A stretch of DNA of 29,563 nt, taken from contig CAYFIR010000086.1 in the NCBI GenBank assembly GCA_964343195.1, forward strand, positions 1 through 29,563. Reading direction: 5' to 3'. A program made the translations under genes and the position numbers. The stretch is from CAYVAP01 sp964343195. Its GTDB lineage: Bacteria; Bacteroidota; Bacteroidia; J057. Of the stretch, positions 1 to 6,643 are shown one piece after another (positions within the stretch are counted from its first letter, which is position 1; the number at the start of each line of letters is the position of its first letter). The notes below the pieces were generated by a model. It made no database searches, was not told where the DNA came from, and worked only from the letters and a program-made list of their open reading frames with translations.

Positions 1-54
1 TCAGAAGTCAGAAGTCAGAAGTCAGAAGTCAGAAGTCAGAAGTCAGAAGTCAGA
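1..54. repeat. (tcagaag)n heptamer tandem array, cut by window edge
   Basis: Seven perfect copies of the 7-bp unit tcagaag plus a partial copy run from the first base, so the array may continue outside the window. The same array, also seven units, recurs at 6478-6526 downstream of the Ro60 gene. I see no coding potential. Confidence 0.95.
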
Positions 55-205
55 GCGGTACTGGCGTAGCCAAAACAAGGTTGCGAAAATTCTCTTCTTT
101 TTTTCTTCCATCTGACTTCTCGCAACGAAGTGATCTCGCAGCGCAGCGGTCTCACAGCAAAGCGGTCTGACTTCTCACAACACAGCGGTCTCTTTTATTT
201 CCCCC
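55..205. repeat. Degenerate flank of interspersed foldback repeat (copy 1)
   Basis: This AT/GC-patchy stretch follows the heptamer array. It aligns by eye with 6527-6640: both contain ggtact near the start, cgaaaattct, a run of seven T, and several versions of gcagcgcagcggtct and gacttct. The gacttct elements are reverse complements of the heptamer array, so the whole element could fold back on itself. No protein is supported here. The remaining bases up to about 259 show nothing recognisable. Confidence 0.6.
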
Positions 206-259
206 GAAAAATAGTAGGAATTTTGGGAATAGGAAGGGAGGAATTGGAACATTAGAAAA

Positions 260-297
260 CGTCCATGCCTGCAGCGACGGATGCGCAGGAATGGACG
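260..297 (-). terminator. Putative intrinsic terminator of the SDR-like gene
   Basis: The arms 260-272 and 285-297 can form 12 base pairs with one mismatch (267/290) around a 12-nt loop. Read on the minus strand, the hairpin lies 25 bp past the stop of the SDR gene and is followed by GTTTTC, a short T tract. The T run is modest, so the call is moderate. Confidence 0.5.
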
Positions 298-322
298 CCT
301 TGATTCAGAGAAAACTAGGGAG

Positions 323-1057
323 TCATTTCTGGGGAGTCTCTACATTATATATCACGGGCATCTGTCCGCTCCACTGGTTCCAAAGCCCCTCATCGCTTAC
401 CAGCCTGGCCATGAAATTCCCCACGTTGATGCGGCTGGTTTTTCCGGGATCAAACAGAGCACTTCTGGTAGGAGATGGGTGAAGGGTATAGGAAGAAACC
501 TTTGGTTCGTCGACCAGTGAATCCGGCCGAACGGCTACCCACTCCACAGCAGAATCATCCTGGCCGATGTTTACCCGCAGGTAGTCCGCAGCCTGTTCAT
601 TGTCGGGTTGAGGGGGAAGCAGTATCCTCAACAGAGCTACTATGGCCCGATGCCCAAACGACAATGGTTCGTTAAGGTCGCGGTTGCTGTTGCCCGTGGT
701 ATTCATCAGGACAAATTTGAGGGGCTGTTGAGGGGAACGGTCTTTTATCGCCCGGCAGACCAGGGCAACGGCATCCCGCACGAGCTTGCGGGGCTTGCCA
801 TAGATCCCCTTGAATGTAAGGTTGTGGCCCAGGCAGGAGGCAGCAGCATCGCAGTCGGATAAATGGGTGGCCATTTCGTCCTTGCTCATTTCCGAGATGC
901 TCGCCTCGATGATTGAAACATCGCGGTTATTCCTCCAGGTTTCGGGCAACTTCTGTGGAGATCGAGCTATTGCTTTGACCTGATGGCCCATCAGCAGCAG
1001 TTGCTCTACCAGTTGTCTTCCGGTGGCACCGCTGGCGCCCATGACTAATACCTTCAT
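323..1057 (-). CDS. NAD(P)-binding SDR-like protein (NAD(P)H-binding/NmrA-type)
   Basis: The 244-aa protein opens with MKVLVMGASGATGRQLVEQL, a beta strand followed by the glycine-rich GxxGxxG dinucleotide-binding loop (residues 8-14) of atypical short-chain dehydrogenases. After the second strand comes an AIARSP segment typical of the NADP-preferring NmrA/SDR_a5 group. The length matches single-domain members (about 210-250 aa). There is no signal peptide, so it is probably cytosolic. These proteins act as oxidoreductases, flavin-reductase-like enzymes or redox sensors; the substrate cannot be read from sequence. The ATG at 1057 places the glycine loop at the usual distance from the N-terminus. 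It is transcribed alone, with a candidate -7 element about 30 bp upstream and a hairpin downstream. Confidence 0.85.
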   Translation of the reverse strand: MKVLVMGASGATGRQLVEQLLLMGHQVKAIARSPQKLPETWRNNRDVSIIEASISEMSKDEMATHLSDCDAAASCLGHNLTFKGIYGKPRKLVRDAVALVCRAIKDRSPQQPLKFVLMNTTGNSNRDLNEPLSFGHRAIVALLRILLPPQPDNEQAADYLRVNIGQDDSAVEWVAVRPDSLVDEPKVSSYTLHPSPTRSALFDPGKTSRINVGNFMARLVSDEGLWNQWSGQMPVIYNVETPQK

Positions 1058-1088
1058 CGCAATTCGTTTGGGGTTCGATTAATTTACC

Positions 1089-1096
1089 CAAAGATA
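1089..1096 (-). promoter_or_regulatory. Bacteroidota-type -7 promoter element for the SDR-like gene
   Basis: On the minus strand these bases read TATCTTTG, an exact match to the Bacteroidota -7 consensus TAnnTTTG. They lie 31 bp before the ATG at 1057. No clear TTTG -33 box is found at 19-21 bp spacing, so this is a single-element prediction. Confidence 0.4.
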
Positions 1097-1142
1097 TCAC
1101 GGATACCCCTGCCTGTCATTGACTTGCGTTAAGATATCACGG
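1091..1142. repeat. Pair of 12-bp direct repeats aagatatcacgg in promoter region
   Basis: The 12-mer aagatatcacgg occurs at 1091-1102 and again at 1131-1142, exactly 40 bp apart (close to four helical turns). The first copy overlaps the predicted -7 element of the SDR-like gene. This could be a pair of regulator-binding sites or simply a small duplication. Confidence 0.45.
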
Positions 1143-1186
1143 TGATGGCATGCTCCGCCTCAAATGCTCATCAAGGAGTACAGGAC

Positions 1187-1900
1187 TTACCGAAATCCCT
1201 TCCCCCACCGAAATGGCGTGGTAATCCACCACTGGAAGCGTTGCCAACGGGTCAGGGGGATCTCGCCAGTAAAAACCACATCCATCGCCACCATCTTCAC
1301 ATCAACTTCATGACCCACGGCCGAGACCAGGACCTTTTGTGCTTCATATCCTAAGTAGGCAAATGTTAGGGTCACAGAATCTTTTCTCCGAATCATACGA
1401 TCAGGACACAGCAGTTCATACCTTCCTGCTTCATCGGTCAAAACCCCGATATCCGTTCCCTGGATTACGACAGCGGCACCCCTCACTGGTTCCTCCGTCT
1501 CGGCATCAATAACTCTCCCCCGAAAAACCACAGAATCGCTTCTGCTGGGCGTAGAAACTGAAACTGGCTCCATGGAGTAATTCGACTCCGCCTGCTCCAC
1601 ATCAGGATTCGGGGTCTGCGCCAGTCCCACCATCGGCCCCAGCAAGGTGGCTCCCAGGCCCAGGGCAAACCAGCGTTTCGGCCACGAAACCGGCCCGATG
1701 TAGCGGCCTACTTGATCTTCCCTCAGGGAAGCGCAGACTTTGCCCTTGCTTTTCGCCAATACGGAGCGGATTTCGGCATCGCTCATGCGGCTGAAGTCGA
1801 TCACTTCCTTTTGGCAAAGCTCGCAGTAGCGCCCCTGCTCGGTCGGGGTCATCTGTGAGCGGTCGGCGGGGCAGGGATGGGGAATGTGGAGACGGGGCAT
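1187..1900 (-). CDS. Inner-membrane protein with Cys-rich head and carboxypeptidase-regulatory-like domain (copy A)
   Basis: This 237-aa protein starts with a Bacteroidota-specific head: C10, the pair C26-x-x-C29 in YCELCQKEVIDFS, then C56, a possible metal-binding or redox site. A single hydrophobic segment follows at about residues 77-95 (WFALGLGATLLGPMVG). The rest resembles a periplasmic CarboxypepD_reg-like beta sandwich (FRGRVIDAETEEPVRGAAVVIQ, about 125-205). The tail is Trp-rich (WQRFQWWITTPFRW). Function is unknown for this arrangement. A paralogue lies at 3254-3961: about 92 of the first 100 residues are identical, the central domain is very different, and the tail is again conserved. 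The ATG at 1900 is supported because both copies share it and its upstream sequence. Confidence 0.75.
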   Translation of the reverse strand: MPRLHIPHPCPADRSQMTPTEQGRYCELCQKEVIDFSRMSDAEIRSVLAKSKGKVCASLREDQVGRYIGPVSWPKRWFALGLGATLLGPMVGLAQTPNPDVEQAESNYSMEPVSVSTPSRSDSVVFRGRVIDAETEEPVRGAAVVIQGTDIGVLTDEAGRYELLCPDRMIRRKDSVTLTFAYLGYEAQKVLVSAVGHEVDVKMVAMDVVFTGEIPLTRWQRFQWWITTPFRWGKGFR

Positions 1901-2040
1901 GGTTATGGGATTTTTGAGAATAACGAAAAAAAGGCGTTTGGGGTGGGCGAAGCCGTCGCTATCACCATTTTTTCTCCGATAACAGGAAGTTCCCCACTGA
2001 CAAGCAGTGCTGTCAATACAAGTATGGCCTTGACTTTACC

Positions 2041-2073
2041 TTGAAAATTCTGTATTGTATACAGGATTTTCAA
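2041..2073. promoter_or_regulatory. 33-bp near-perfect inverted repeat abutting the ATPase start codon
   Basis: The arms 2041-2055 and 2059-2073 are complementary at 14 of 15 positions; the exception (2049/2065) is a T:G pair. The centre is tgt. The element ends 4 bp before the ATG at 2078. As DNA it could be an operator covering the start region; as RNA it would form a strong hairpin able to hide the translation start. No T tract follows, so it is not an ordinary terminator. Confidence 0.65.
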
Positions 2074-2077
2074 GGTT

Positions 2078-3244
2078 ATGAAAACATACATTCCCCGTAA
2101 AGCGACAGAAACGATACTCCAATGGGCAAATTTTTTCCCGGCCATAGCCCTGGTCGGCCCACGACAGGTAGGAAAAACCTCACTGGTACGGCACCTTGAA
2201 TTGGTTCTGAATCGGCCCTCGCTGTACCTGGATCTGGAAAATCCTGCTGATTTGGCAAAACTAGACCAGCCTTCGCTCTTTCTTGATCCTTTTGCCGACC
2301 ACACCGTGATATTGGACGAGGTCCAGAAGGCTCCTCACCTTTTTCCTGAACTGAGAGGGATCATCGATCGCGACCGAAAACCAGGCCGTTTTATCCTGCT
2401 AGGGTCAGCCTCCCCAGATTTGATTCGCGATAGCTCCGAGACCTTGGCGGGCCGGATCGGGTTTTATGAATTACCCCCTTTTACCTGGGAGGAAGTGCGA
2501 GAATTGGGCGATCTCAATCGCCACTGGGTCCGAGGAGGATTTCCAGATTCTTTTCTTGCTCCAGAGGAGTCGCTTTCCCGGTTATGGCGGCAGCAATTTA
2601 TCCAGACTTACCTGGAGCGTGACCTTCCGGCATTAGGCCTGGGGGCCAATCCCAATCTGACCAGCCGCCTTTGGCGCATGTGCGCGCACGTAACTGGCAG
2701 TACCCTCAACCTCGAAAAGTTTGCCGGGTCTCTCGGTCTGCATGGCACCACCGTCAAACGCTACCTGGACTTTTTCGAAGCTGCTTACCTTATCAGGCGA
2801 CTCCCCCCCTATTTCTCCAACCTGAAAAAACGCCTGGTCAAATCCCCCAAGTTGTACCTGCGCGATACTGGTATTCTACATCAACTGCTGGGGATTTCTT
2901 CCTTCCTGGACCTGAGTGGGCACCCCATGCTGGGAGCTTCCTGGGAAAACTACGTCATCGAGCAGATAGCTGCACAGTTACCTGATTGGGCACAACTATT
3001 TTTTTACCGCACCCACAGTGGCACCGAGGCCGACCTCGTGATCACCCGTGGCAGTCGAGCGGAAATCCTGGTCGAAATCAAATACAGCCAAACCCCAAAA
3101 CCCAGTAAAGGCTTTTTTATTGCTCAGCAAGACCTTGAGGTACAGCGCCTCTACATCGTTAGCCCGGTTGACCAGCCATTCGATCAAGCTAATGGGGTGC
3201 GGGTATTGGGCATCAATCAATTGGGCGAAATGTTTGAAAAGTAG
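2078..3244 (+). CDS. AAA_14 / DUF4143 family ATPase
   Basis: The 388-aa protein carries a Walker A motif GPRQVGKT (residues 27-34), a Walker B VILDEVQ (77-83) and a sensor-like segment FILLGSASPDL, then the helical DUF4143 region. The C-terminus contains TEADLVI followed by ILVEIKYS, resembling the E/D...D...ExK layout of PD-(D/E)XK nuclease folds, as is common in this family. Length is typical (about 380-400 aa). There are no membrane segments. The family is very common in Bacteroidota and archaea; its cellular role is not well established, with suggestions around mobile DNA or defence. It is a single plus-strand gene between two minus-strand paralogues, ending 9 bp from the stop of the second. 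A 33-bp inverted repeat precedes the ATG, which fits autoregulation. Confidence 0.88.
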   Translation: MKTYIPRKATETILQWANFFPAIALVGPRQVGKTSLVRHLELVLNRPSLYLDLENPADLAKLDQPSLFLDPFADHTVILDEVQKAPHLFPELRGIIDRDRKPGRFILLGSASPDLIRDSSETLAGRIGFYELPPFTWEEVRELGDLNRHWVRGGFPDSFLAPEESLSRLWRQQFIQTYLERDLPALGLGANPNLTSRLWRMCAHVTGSTLNLEKFAGSLGLHGTTVKRYLDFFEAAYLIRRLPPYFSNLKKRLVKSPKLYLRDTGILHQLLGISSFLDLSGHPMLGASWENYVIEQIAAQLPDWAQLFFYRTHSGTEADLVITRGSRAEILVEIKYSQTPKPSKGFFIAQQDLEVQRLYIVSPVDQPFDQANGVRVLGINQLGEMFEK

Positions 3245-3253
3245 GCAGGCTTC

Positions 3254-3961
3254 CTACCACCGAAATGGACGGGTAATCCACCACCAAAAGCGCTGCCAGC
3301 GGGTTATACCAGTTATTCCTCCCGAAACTCTTTGAATGCGTTCGTATCTGAGCTCCGAGAGAACTAGCTCTGAGTATTGCCCTTTTGCCAGAATAAATTC
3401 CTTTTCAAGATACTCCACGTGAGAAATTGCCACTACCAGATATCCACTTCCACTTTGTGCTTCAATCTTATCTGAATTTTCAAACTCAAAATGTCCATCC
3501 CCAGTTGATGAGATCTCAATTTCTGTTCCCTTAACAACCACCGTTGCTCCTACCAAAGGTTCATGATTTTCATTGACAATCTTTCCCCAAAACCAATTTC
3601 CAGTCATGCCATTAGATTGAGGTGCATGAATATCTTGAGAGATCATTTCAGACTGGGTAGTATCAGGACTCGGCGTCTGCGCCATCCCCACCATCGGTCC
3701 CAGCAATGAGGCTCCCAGGCCCAGGGCAAACCACCGCTTCGGCCACGAAACTGGCCCGATGTAGCGGCCTACCTGATCTTCCCGCAGTGAAGCGCAGACT
3801 TTGTACTTGCTTTTCGCCAAAACGGAGCGGATTTCGGCATCGCTCATGCAGCTGAAGTCGATCACTTCCTTTTGACAAAGCTCGCAATAGCGGCCCTGCT
3901 CGGTCGGGGGCATCTTCGAACGGTCAGCGGGACAAGGACGAGGAATGTGGAGACGGGGCAT
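3254..3961 (-). CDS. Inner-membrane protein with Cys-rich head and regulatory-like domain (copy B)
   Basis: This 235-aa paralogue of the gene at 1187-1900 has the same Cys head (C10, C26, C29, C56, plus an extra Cys at 38 where copy A has Arg), the same transmembrane segment and the same tail (WQRFWWWITRPFRW). The central sequence is largely different but keeps the pattern WGKIVNENHEPLVGATVVVKG of a carboxypeptidase-regulatory-like beta sandwich. The sequence upstream of the ATG (ggttatgggatttt on the plus strand) is also shared, so the duplication included the promoter region. The function is unknown; a cytosolic sensor head with a periplasmic domain is an inference from topology. Confidence 0.72.
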   Translation of the reverse strand: MPRLHIPRPCPADRSKMPPTEQGRYCELCQKEVIDFSCMSDAEIRSVLAKSKYKVCASLREDQVGRYIGPVSWPKRWFALGLGASLLGPMVGMAQTPSPDTTQSEMISQDIHAPQSNGMTGNWFWGKIVNENHEPLVGATVVVKGTEIEISSTGDGHFEFENSDKIEAQSGSGYLVVAISHVEYLEKEFILAKGQYSELVLSELRYERIQRVSGGITGITRWQRFWWWITRPFRW

Positions 3962-4025
3962 GGTTATGGGATTTTGGGGAATAACGGATAAAAGGCCTGT
4001 TGGGTGGGGGAAGCACCCCTCCTGC

Positions 4026-4595
4026 CTACATTCTTCGCATCAAATGCAGCGTGAAGCCAAAGTCCATCTCTTCATAGATCTCGAATCCATGTCGCCCATA
4101 AAGCGGTAGATTTCGAACAGTTGAGGTTTCCAGGTAAATGGGGTAGCCACGCTGTTCACTTTCCCCAATGATATCGCTCAGGAGTTGGCTTCCGATTCCC
4201 TTTCCCTGCTGCTCTGTCGCTACCCCGATGAACCAAAGGTAAAAAAATGGCGCTTTGGGATGGTGCTGCTTGATGCGGGACTCCCGGGACAGGACTTTGC
4301 CTACCCGGAGTAACCCGACCGCCTTTAGCGCCAGTTGCAGGTCCAGCCAAATGGCCTTCAGATTCGTCTGCTTGCGGTGGGGTTCCAGCAATAACGCCGC
4401 GGCGCTTTCATCTTCGCTTAGATACACCTCGCCCCAATTCCAGCACATTTCGAAGGAATACTCCATCAGCGCCCTGACTCGCTCCATGCGCTTCTCATCC
4501 TGTTTCACCACATAATTCACACTCTGGTTGTCATGAAAGGCTTCGGTAAGCATTTCTACGATTTGGGGTTTATCCTGGTACTGAGCCTTTTTCAT
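4026..4595 (-). CDS. GNAT-family N-acetyltransferase
   Basis: The 189-aa protein shows the GNAT acetyl-CoA signature: a beta strand FFYLWFIGVATEQQG, then the pyrophosphate-binding loop QQGKGIGSQLL (Q/RxxGxG/A), and a late ETSTVRNLPLYGRHGFEIYEEM segment typical of motif B. It would transfer an acetyl group from acetyl-CoA to an amine; the substrate is not recognisable. The length is normal for a single-domain enzyme. The ATG at 4595 gives the expected N-terminal AQYQDKPQIVEMLTEAF strand and helix. It is monocistronic, and divergent from the Ro60 gene across a 303-bp gap. Confidence 0.85.
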   Translation of the reverse strand: MKKAQYQDKPQIVEMLTEAFHDNQSVNYVVKQDEKRMERVRALMEYSFEMCWNWGEVYLSEDESAAALLLEPHRKQTNLKAIWLDLQLALKAVGLLRVGKVLSRESRIKQHHPKAPFFYLWFIGVATEQQGKGIGSQLLSDIIGESEQRGYPIYLETSTVRNLPLYGRHGFEIYEEMDFGFTLHLMRRM

Positions 4596-4898
4596 CGGGT
4601 TTTGAAGAGGTTTATGGCAGTTTCACCATTGGAGAATTACAATTTCACCCATTTTTTCATTTTTCTCATAAAATTGGCAACCTCTTTTCAGAGGTGGCGT
4701 AACAACTACCATCCCACTTAATTTTGGGTTCCCCTCAAATACCCTGCATAGGTAATTTTTCTGTGCAGGATATTTTACCCTTGAATCATTTTTGCCAATT
4801 GCAAAGGTTTCAAGCTGAATAGGCATGCTTCAAAAGCACCTTTTCCAGTCTATCCCCATGCTTTGGTATATTGAAAACCCCTAACAGGCGAACCCTTC
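4596..4898. other. Divergent intergenic region between GNAT and Ro60 genes
   Basis: This 303-bp AT-richer region must hold the promoters of both flanking genes. Visible features are a small inverted repeat cctcttttcagagg near 4680 and a cctgca...tgcagg hairpin near 4743-4771. A weak -7-like TATATTG lies at 4867-4873, 25 bp before the Ro60 ATG, with no clear -33 box. I see no supported gene; the longest open frame (minus strand, 67 codons) overlaps the small inverted repeat and resembles nothing. Confidence 0.4.
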
Positions 4899-6428
4899 AT
4901 GAAATTCAACCAGACACAACGCGGCTCTAATCGCACGACCAACTACGAAGGGGCCGAGGCTTATACGCTTTCCTTTAAGGAAGAGCTATATGCAGCAGTA
5001 GCGGCGACGGCCCTAAGCGATACTTTTTACGAATCAGCAGATTCCAGGCTGACCCGTATCCAGGAACTGGTACGGGTAGTCGCGGCCCGGGATGCTCAGT
5101 TTGTCGCGAAGCTGGCAGTATATACCCGCCAACAGATGCACCTGCGCTCCGTGCCTTTGGTGCTGCTGGTGGAACTGGCCAAAGTCCACTCTGGCGACGA
5201 CCTGATCCGCCGGACGACCCGTCAGGTGGTGCAGCGCGCCGATGAGATCACCGAGTTGCTGGCCTATTACCAGCAAGCAAATGGCCGGTCTGGCACCAAG
5301 CGCCTGCACCGGTTGTCCAAGCAGTTGCAGCGCGGCCTGGCCGATGCCTTCAATCGCTTCGATGAGTACCAGTTCGCTAAATACAACCGCGATGGCGAAG
5401 TGAAGCTGCGCGATGCGTTGTTCCTGGTTCACCCCAAGGCCAAGGATGAGACTCAACAGCAGATTTTTGACCGAATCGCCTCTAATTCGCTGAAGACCGC
5501 TTATACCTGGGAGACGGAACTGTCTCGTACCGGGCAGGAAGTGTCTGAGGAAGACGAAGAAGCCAAACGGGCAGCTTTCCGCGAGCAGTGGGAAACGCTG
5601 GTTCGCAGTGGAAAAATGGGCCATATGGCCTTGCTGCGGAATCTGCGCAACCTCCTGAGAGCCGATGTTTCAGAGGAAGTGCTGGAACTGGTCGCTCAAC
5701 GGATCGCAGATCCTGAGCAGGTAAGGCGCTCTCGCCAGTTTCCATTTCGCTTTTATGCGGCCTACCGCGAACTGGAAGGAGTGTCTCATGCCTGCGTGGC
5801 AACATTCCTGCAAGCACTGGATGATGCGATGACGGCTTCTGCGGCGAATATCGCGGGTTTTGCTCCAGAGGACCGCGTGGCGATTTTCACCGATGTGTCT
5901 GGCTCCATGCATACCAACCTGTCCAGACGTAGCTCAATGCAGTATTACGAGGTTGGGCTGGTATTGAGTGCCCTGTTTCGGCGGACTGTCAAGCTGGCCT
6001 ACACCGGGTTGTTCGGGGAGGATTTCAGGATGGTGCAGACCAACCCCAGGAATGGGGTTCTCTCCAATGTGCGCCGCCTTAGCAAGGTGAATGTAGGCCA
6101 AAGCACCAACGGCTACAAGGCCATCAAACACCTGCTGGAAAACGGCATCATGGTGGATAAAGTGCTAATCTTCACCGACTGCCAATTGTGGAACAGCAAC
6201 TGGGGCAGCAATGAGACCATTGCCCAGTACTGGAAGCATTATCAGCATTTTTTCCCAGAGGCTAAACTATATCTGTTTGACCTCGCGGGATACGGAAATA
6301 CGCCGATCAGCACCCATGGCTCTCAGGTAAAACTGATCGCTGGCTGGTCGGACAAGGTCTTCGATATGCTGGACGCCATGGAGAATGGCAGTTCGGCGGT
6401 GAAGGAGATCGAGAGAGTTGAGATATAA
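4899..6428 (+). CDS. rsr: Ro60-like ribonucleoprotein (TROVE + vWA domains), Rsr
   Basis: The 509-aa protein matches bacterial Ro60 orthologues in length and layout. The N-terminal two thirds is an alpha-helical TROVE ring (for example LTRIQELVRVVAARDAQFVA and LRDALFLVHPKA). A C-terminal von Willebrand factor A domain has an intact MIDAS motif DVSGS (D332, S334, S336) and the later IFTDC acidic residue (D427). In characterised bacteria Ro60 binds Y RNAs in the ring's outer surface, threads single-stranded RNA ends through its cavity and can deliver RNA to polynucleotide phosphorylase or other nucleases. Here a YrlA-like RNA lies 215 bp downstream on the same strand, which strongly supports the assignment. 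No RtcB/RtcA ligase genes are adjacent, unlike the enterobacterial rsr operons. The ATG at 4899 has no obvious Shine-Dalgarno, as is common in this phylum. Confidence 0.93.
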   Translation: MKFNQTQRGSNRTTNYEGAEAYTLSFKEELYAAVAATALSDTFYESADSRLTRIQELVRVVAARDAQFVAKLAVYTRQQMHLRSVPLVLLVELAKVHSGDDLIRRTTRQVVQRADEITELLAYYQQANGRSGTKRLHRLSKQLQRGLADAFNRFDEYQFAKYNRDGEVKLRDALFLVHPKAKDETQQQIFDRIASNSLKTAYTWETELSRTGQEVSEEDEEAKRAAFREQWETLVRSGKMGHMALLRNLRNLLRADVSEEVLELVAQRIADPEQVRRSRQFPFRFYAAYRELEGVSHACVATFLQALDDAMTASAANIAGFAPEDRVAIFTDVSGSMHTNLSRRSSMQYYEVGLVLSALFRRTVKLAYTGLFGEDFRMVQTNPRNGVLSNVRRLSKVNVGQSTNGYKAIKHLLENGIMVDKVLIFTDCQLWNSNWGSNETIAQYWKHYQHFFPEAKLYLFDLAGYGNTPISTHGSQVKLIAGWSDKVFDMLDAMENGSSAVKEIERVEI

Positions 6429-6477
6429 GAAGTCAGAAGTTCCCGATGCTCGGGATTTCACTTCGTTCAACAGGAAG
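6429..6477. repeat. Short palindrome and repeat-like spacer after rsr
   Basis: Just after the rsr stop comes a perfect 6-bp hairpin tcccga-tgc-tcggga (6441-6455) followed by ttcacttcgttcaac. There is no T tract, so termination here is doubtful, and read-through into the RNA gene is possible. A related cccgag/ctcggg palindrome plus cgacttcgctcagc lies near 19223-19330. Confidence 0.4.
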
Positions 6478-6526
6478 TCAGAAGTCAGAAGTCAGAAGTC
6501 AGAAGTCAGAAGTCAGAAGTCAGAAG
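6478..6526. repeat. (tcagaag)7 heptamer tandem array, second copy
   Basis: Seven perfect tandem copies of tcagaag, identical in unit and number to the array at the start of the window. The array sits between rsr and the Y-like RNA gene. Confidence 0.95.
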
Positions 6527-6640
6527 GGTACTGCTTTGGCGAAACATGGGTTTCGAAAATTCTTGTCTTTTTTTCCTCTAACTTCTGACAGCATAGTGGT
6601 CTCGCTTCTCGCAGCGCAGCGGTCTGACTTCTTGCGAAAA
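6527..6640. repeat. Degenerate flank of interspersed foldback repeat (copy 2)
   Basis: This stretch is homologous by eye to 55-205. It includes gggtactg, tttcgaaaattct, a seven-T run, aacttctgac, and tctcgcagcgcagcggtctgacttct. The cttctga and gacttct segments are complementary to the heptamer array upstream, allowing a long foldback. It ends a few bases before the predicted 5' end of the RNA gene, so an RNA promoter, if present, must lie within it; I do not see a clear TAnnTTTG element. Confidence 0.6.
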
Positions 6641-6643
6641 ACT

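Noticed and set aside
1..54. CRISPR array from the tandem heptamers
   Set aside because: The units are 7 bp with no spacers, and no cas genes are present in the window.
4623..4826. 67-codon minus-strand frame between GNAT and Ro60 genes
   Set aside because: Low similarity to anything, overlaps a hairpin, and occupies the divergent promoter region.
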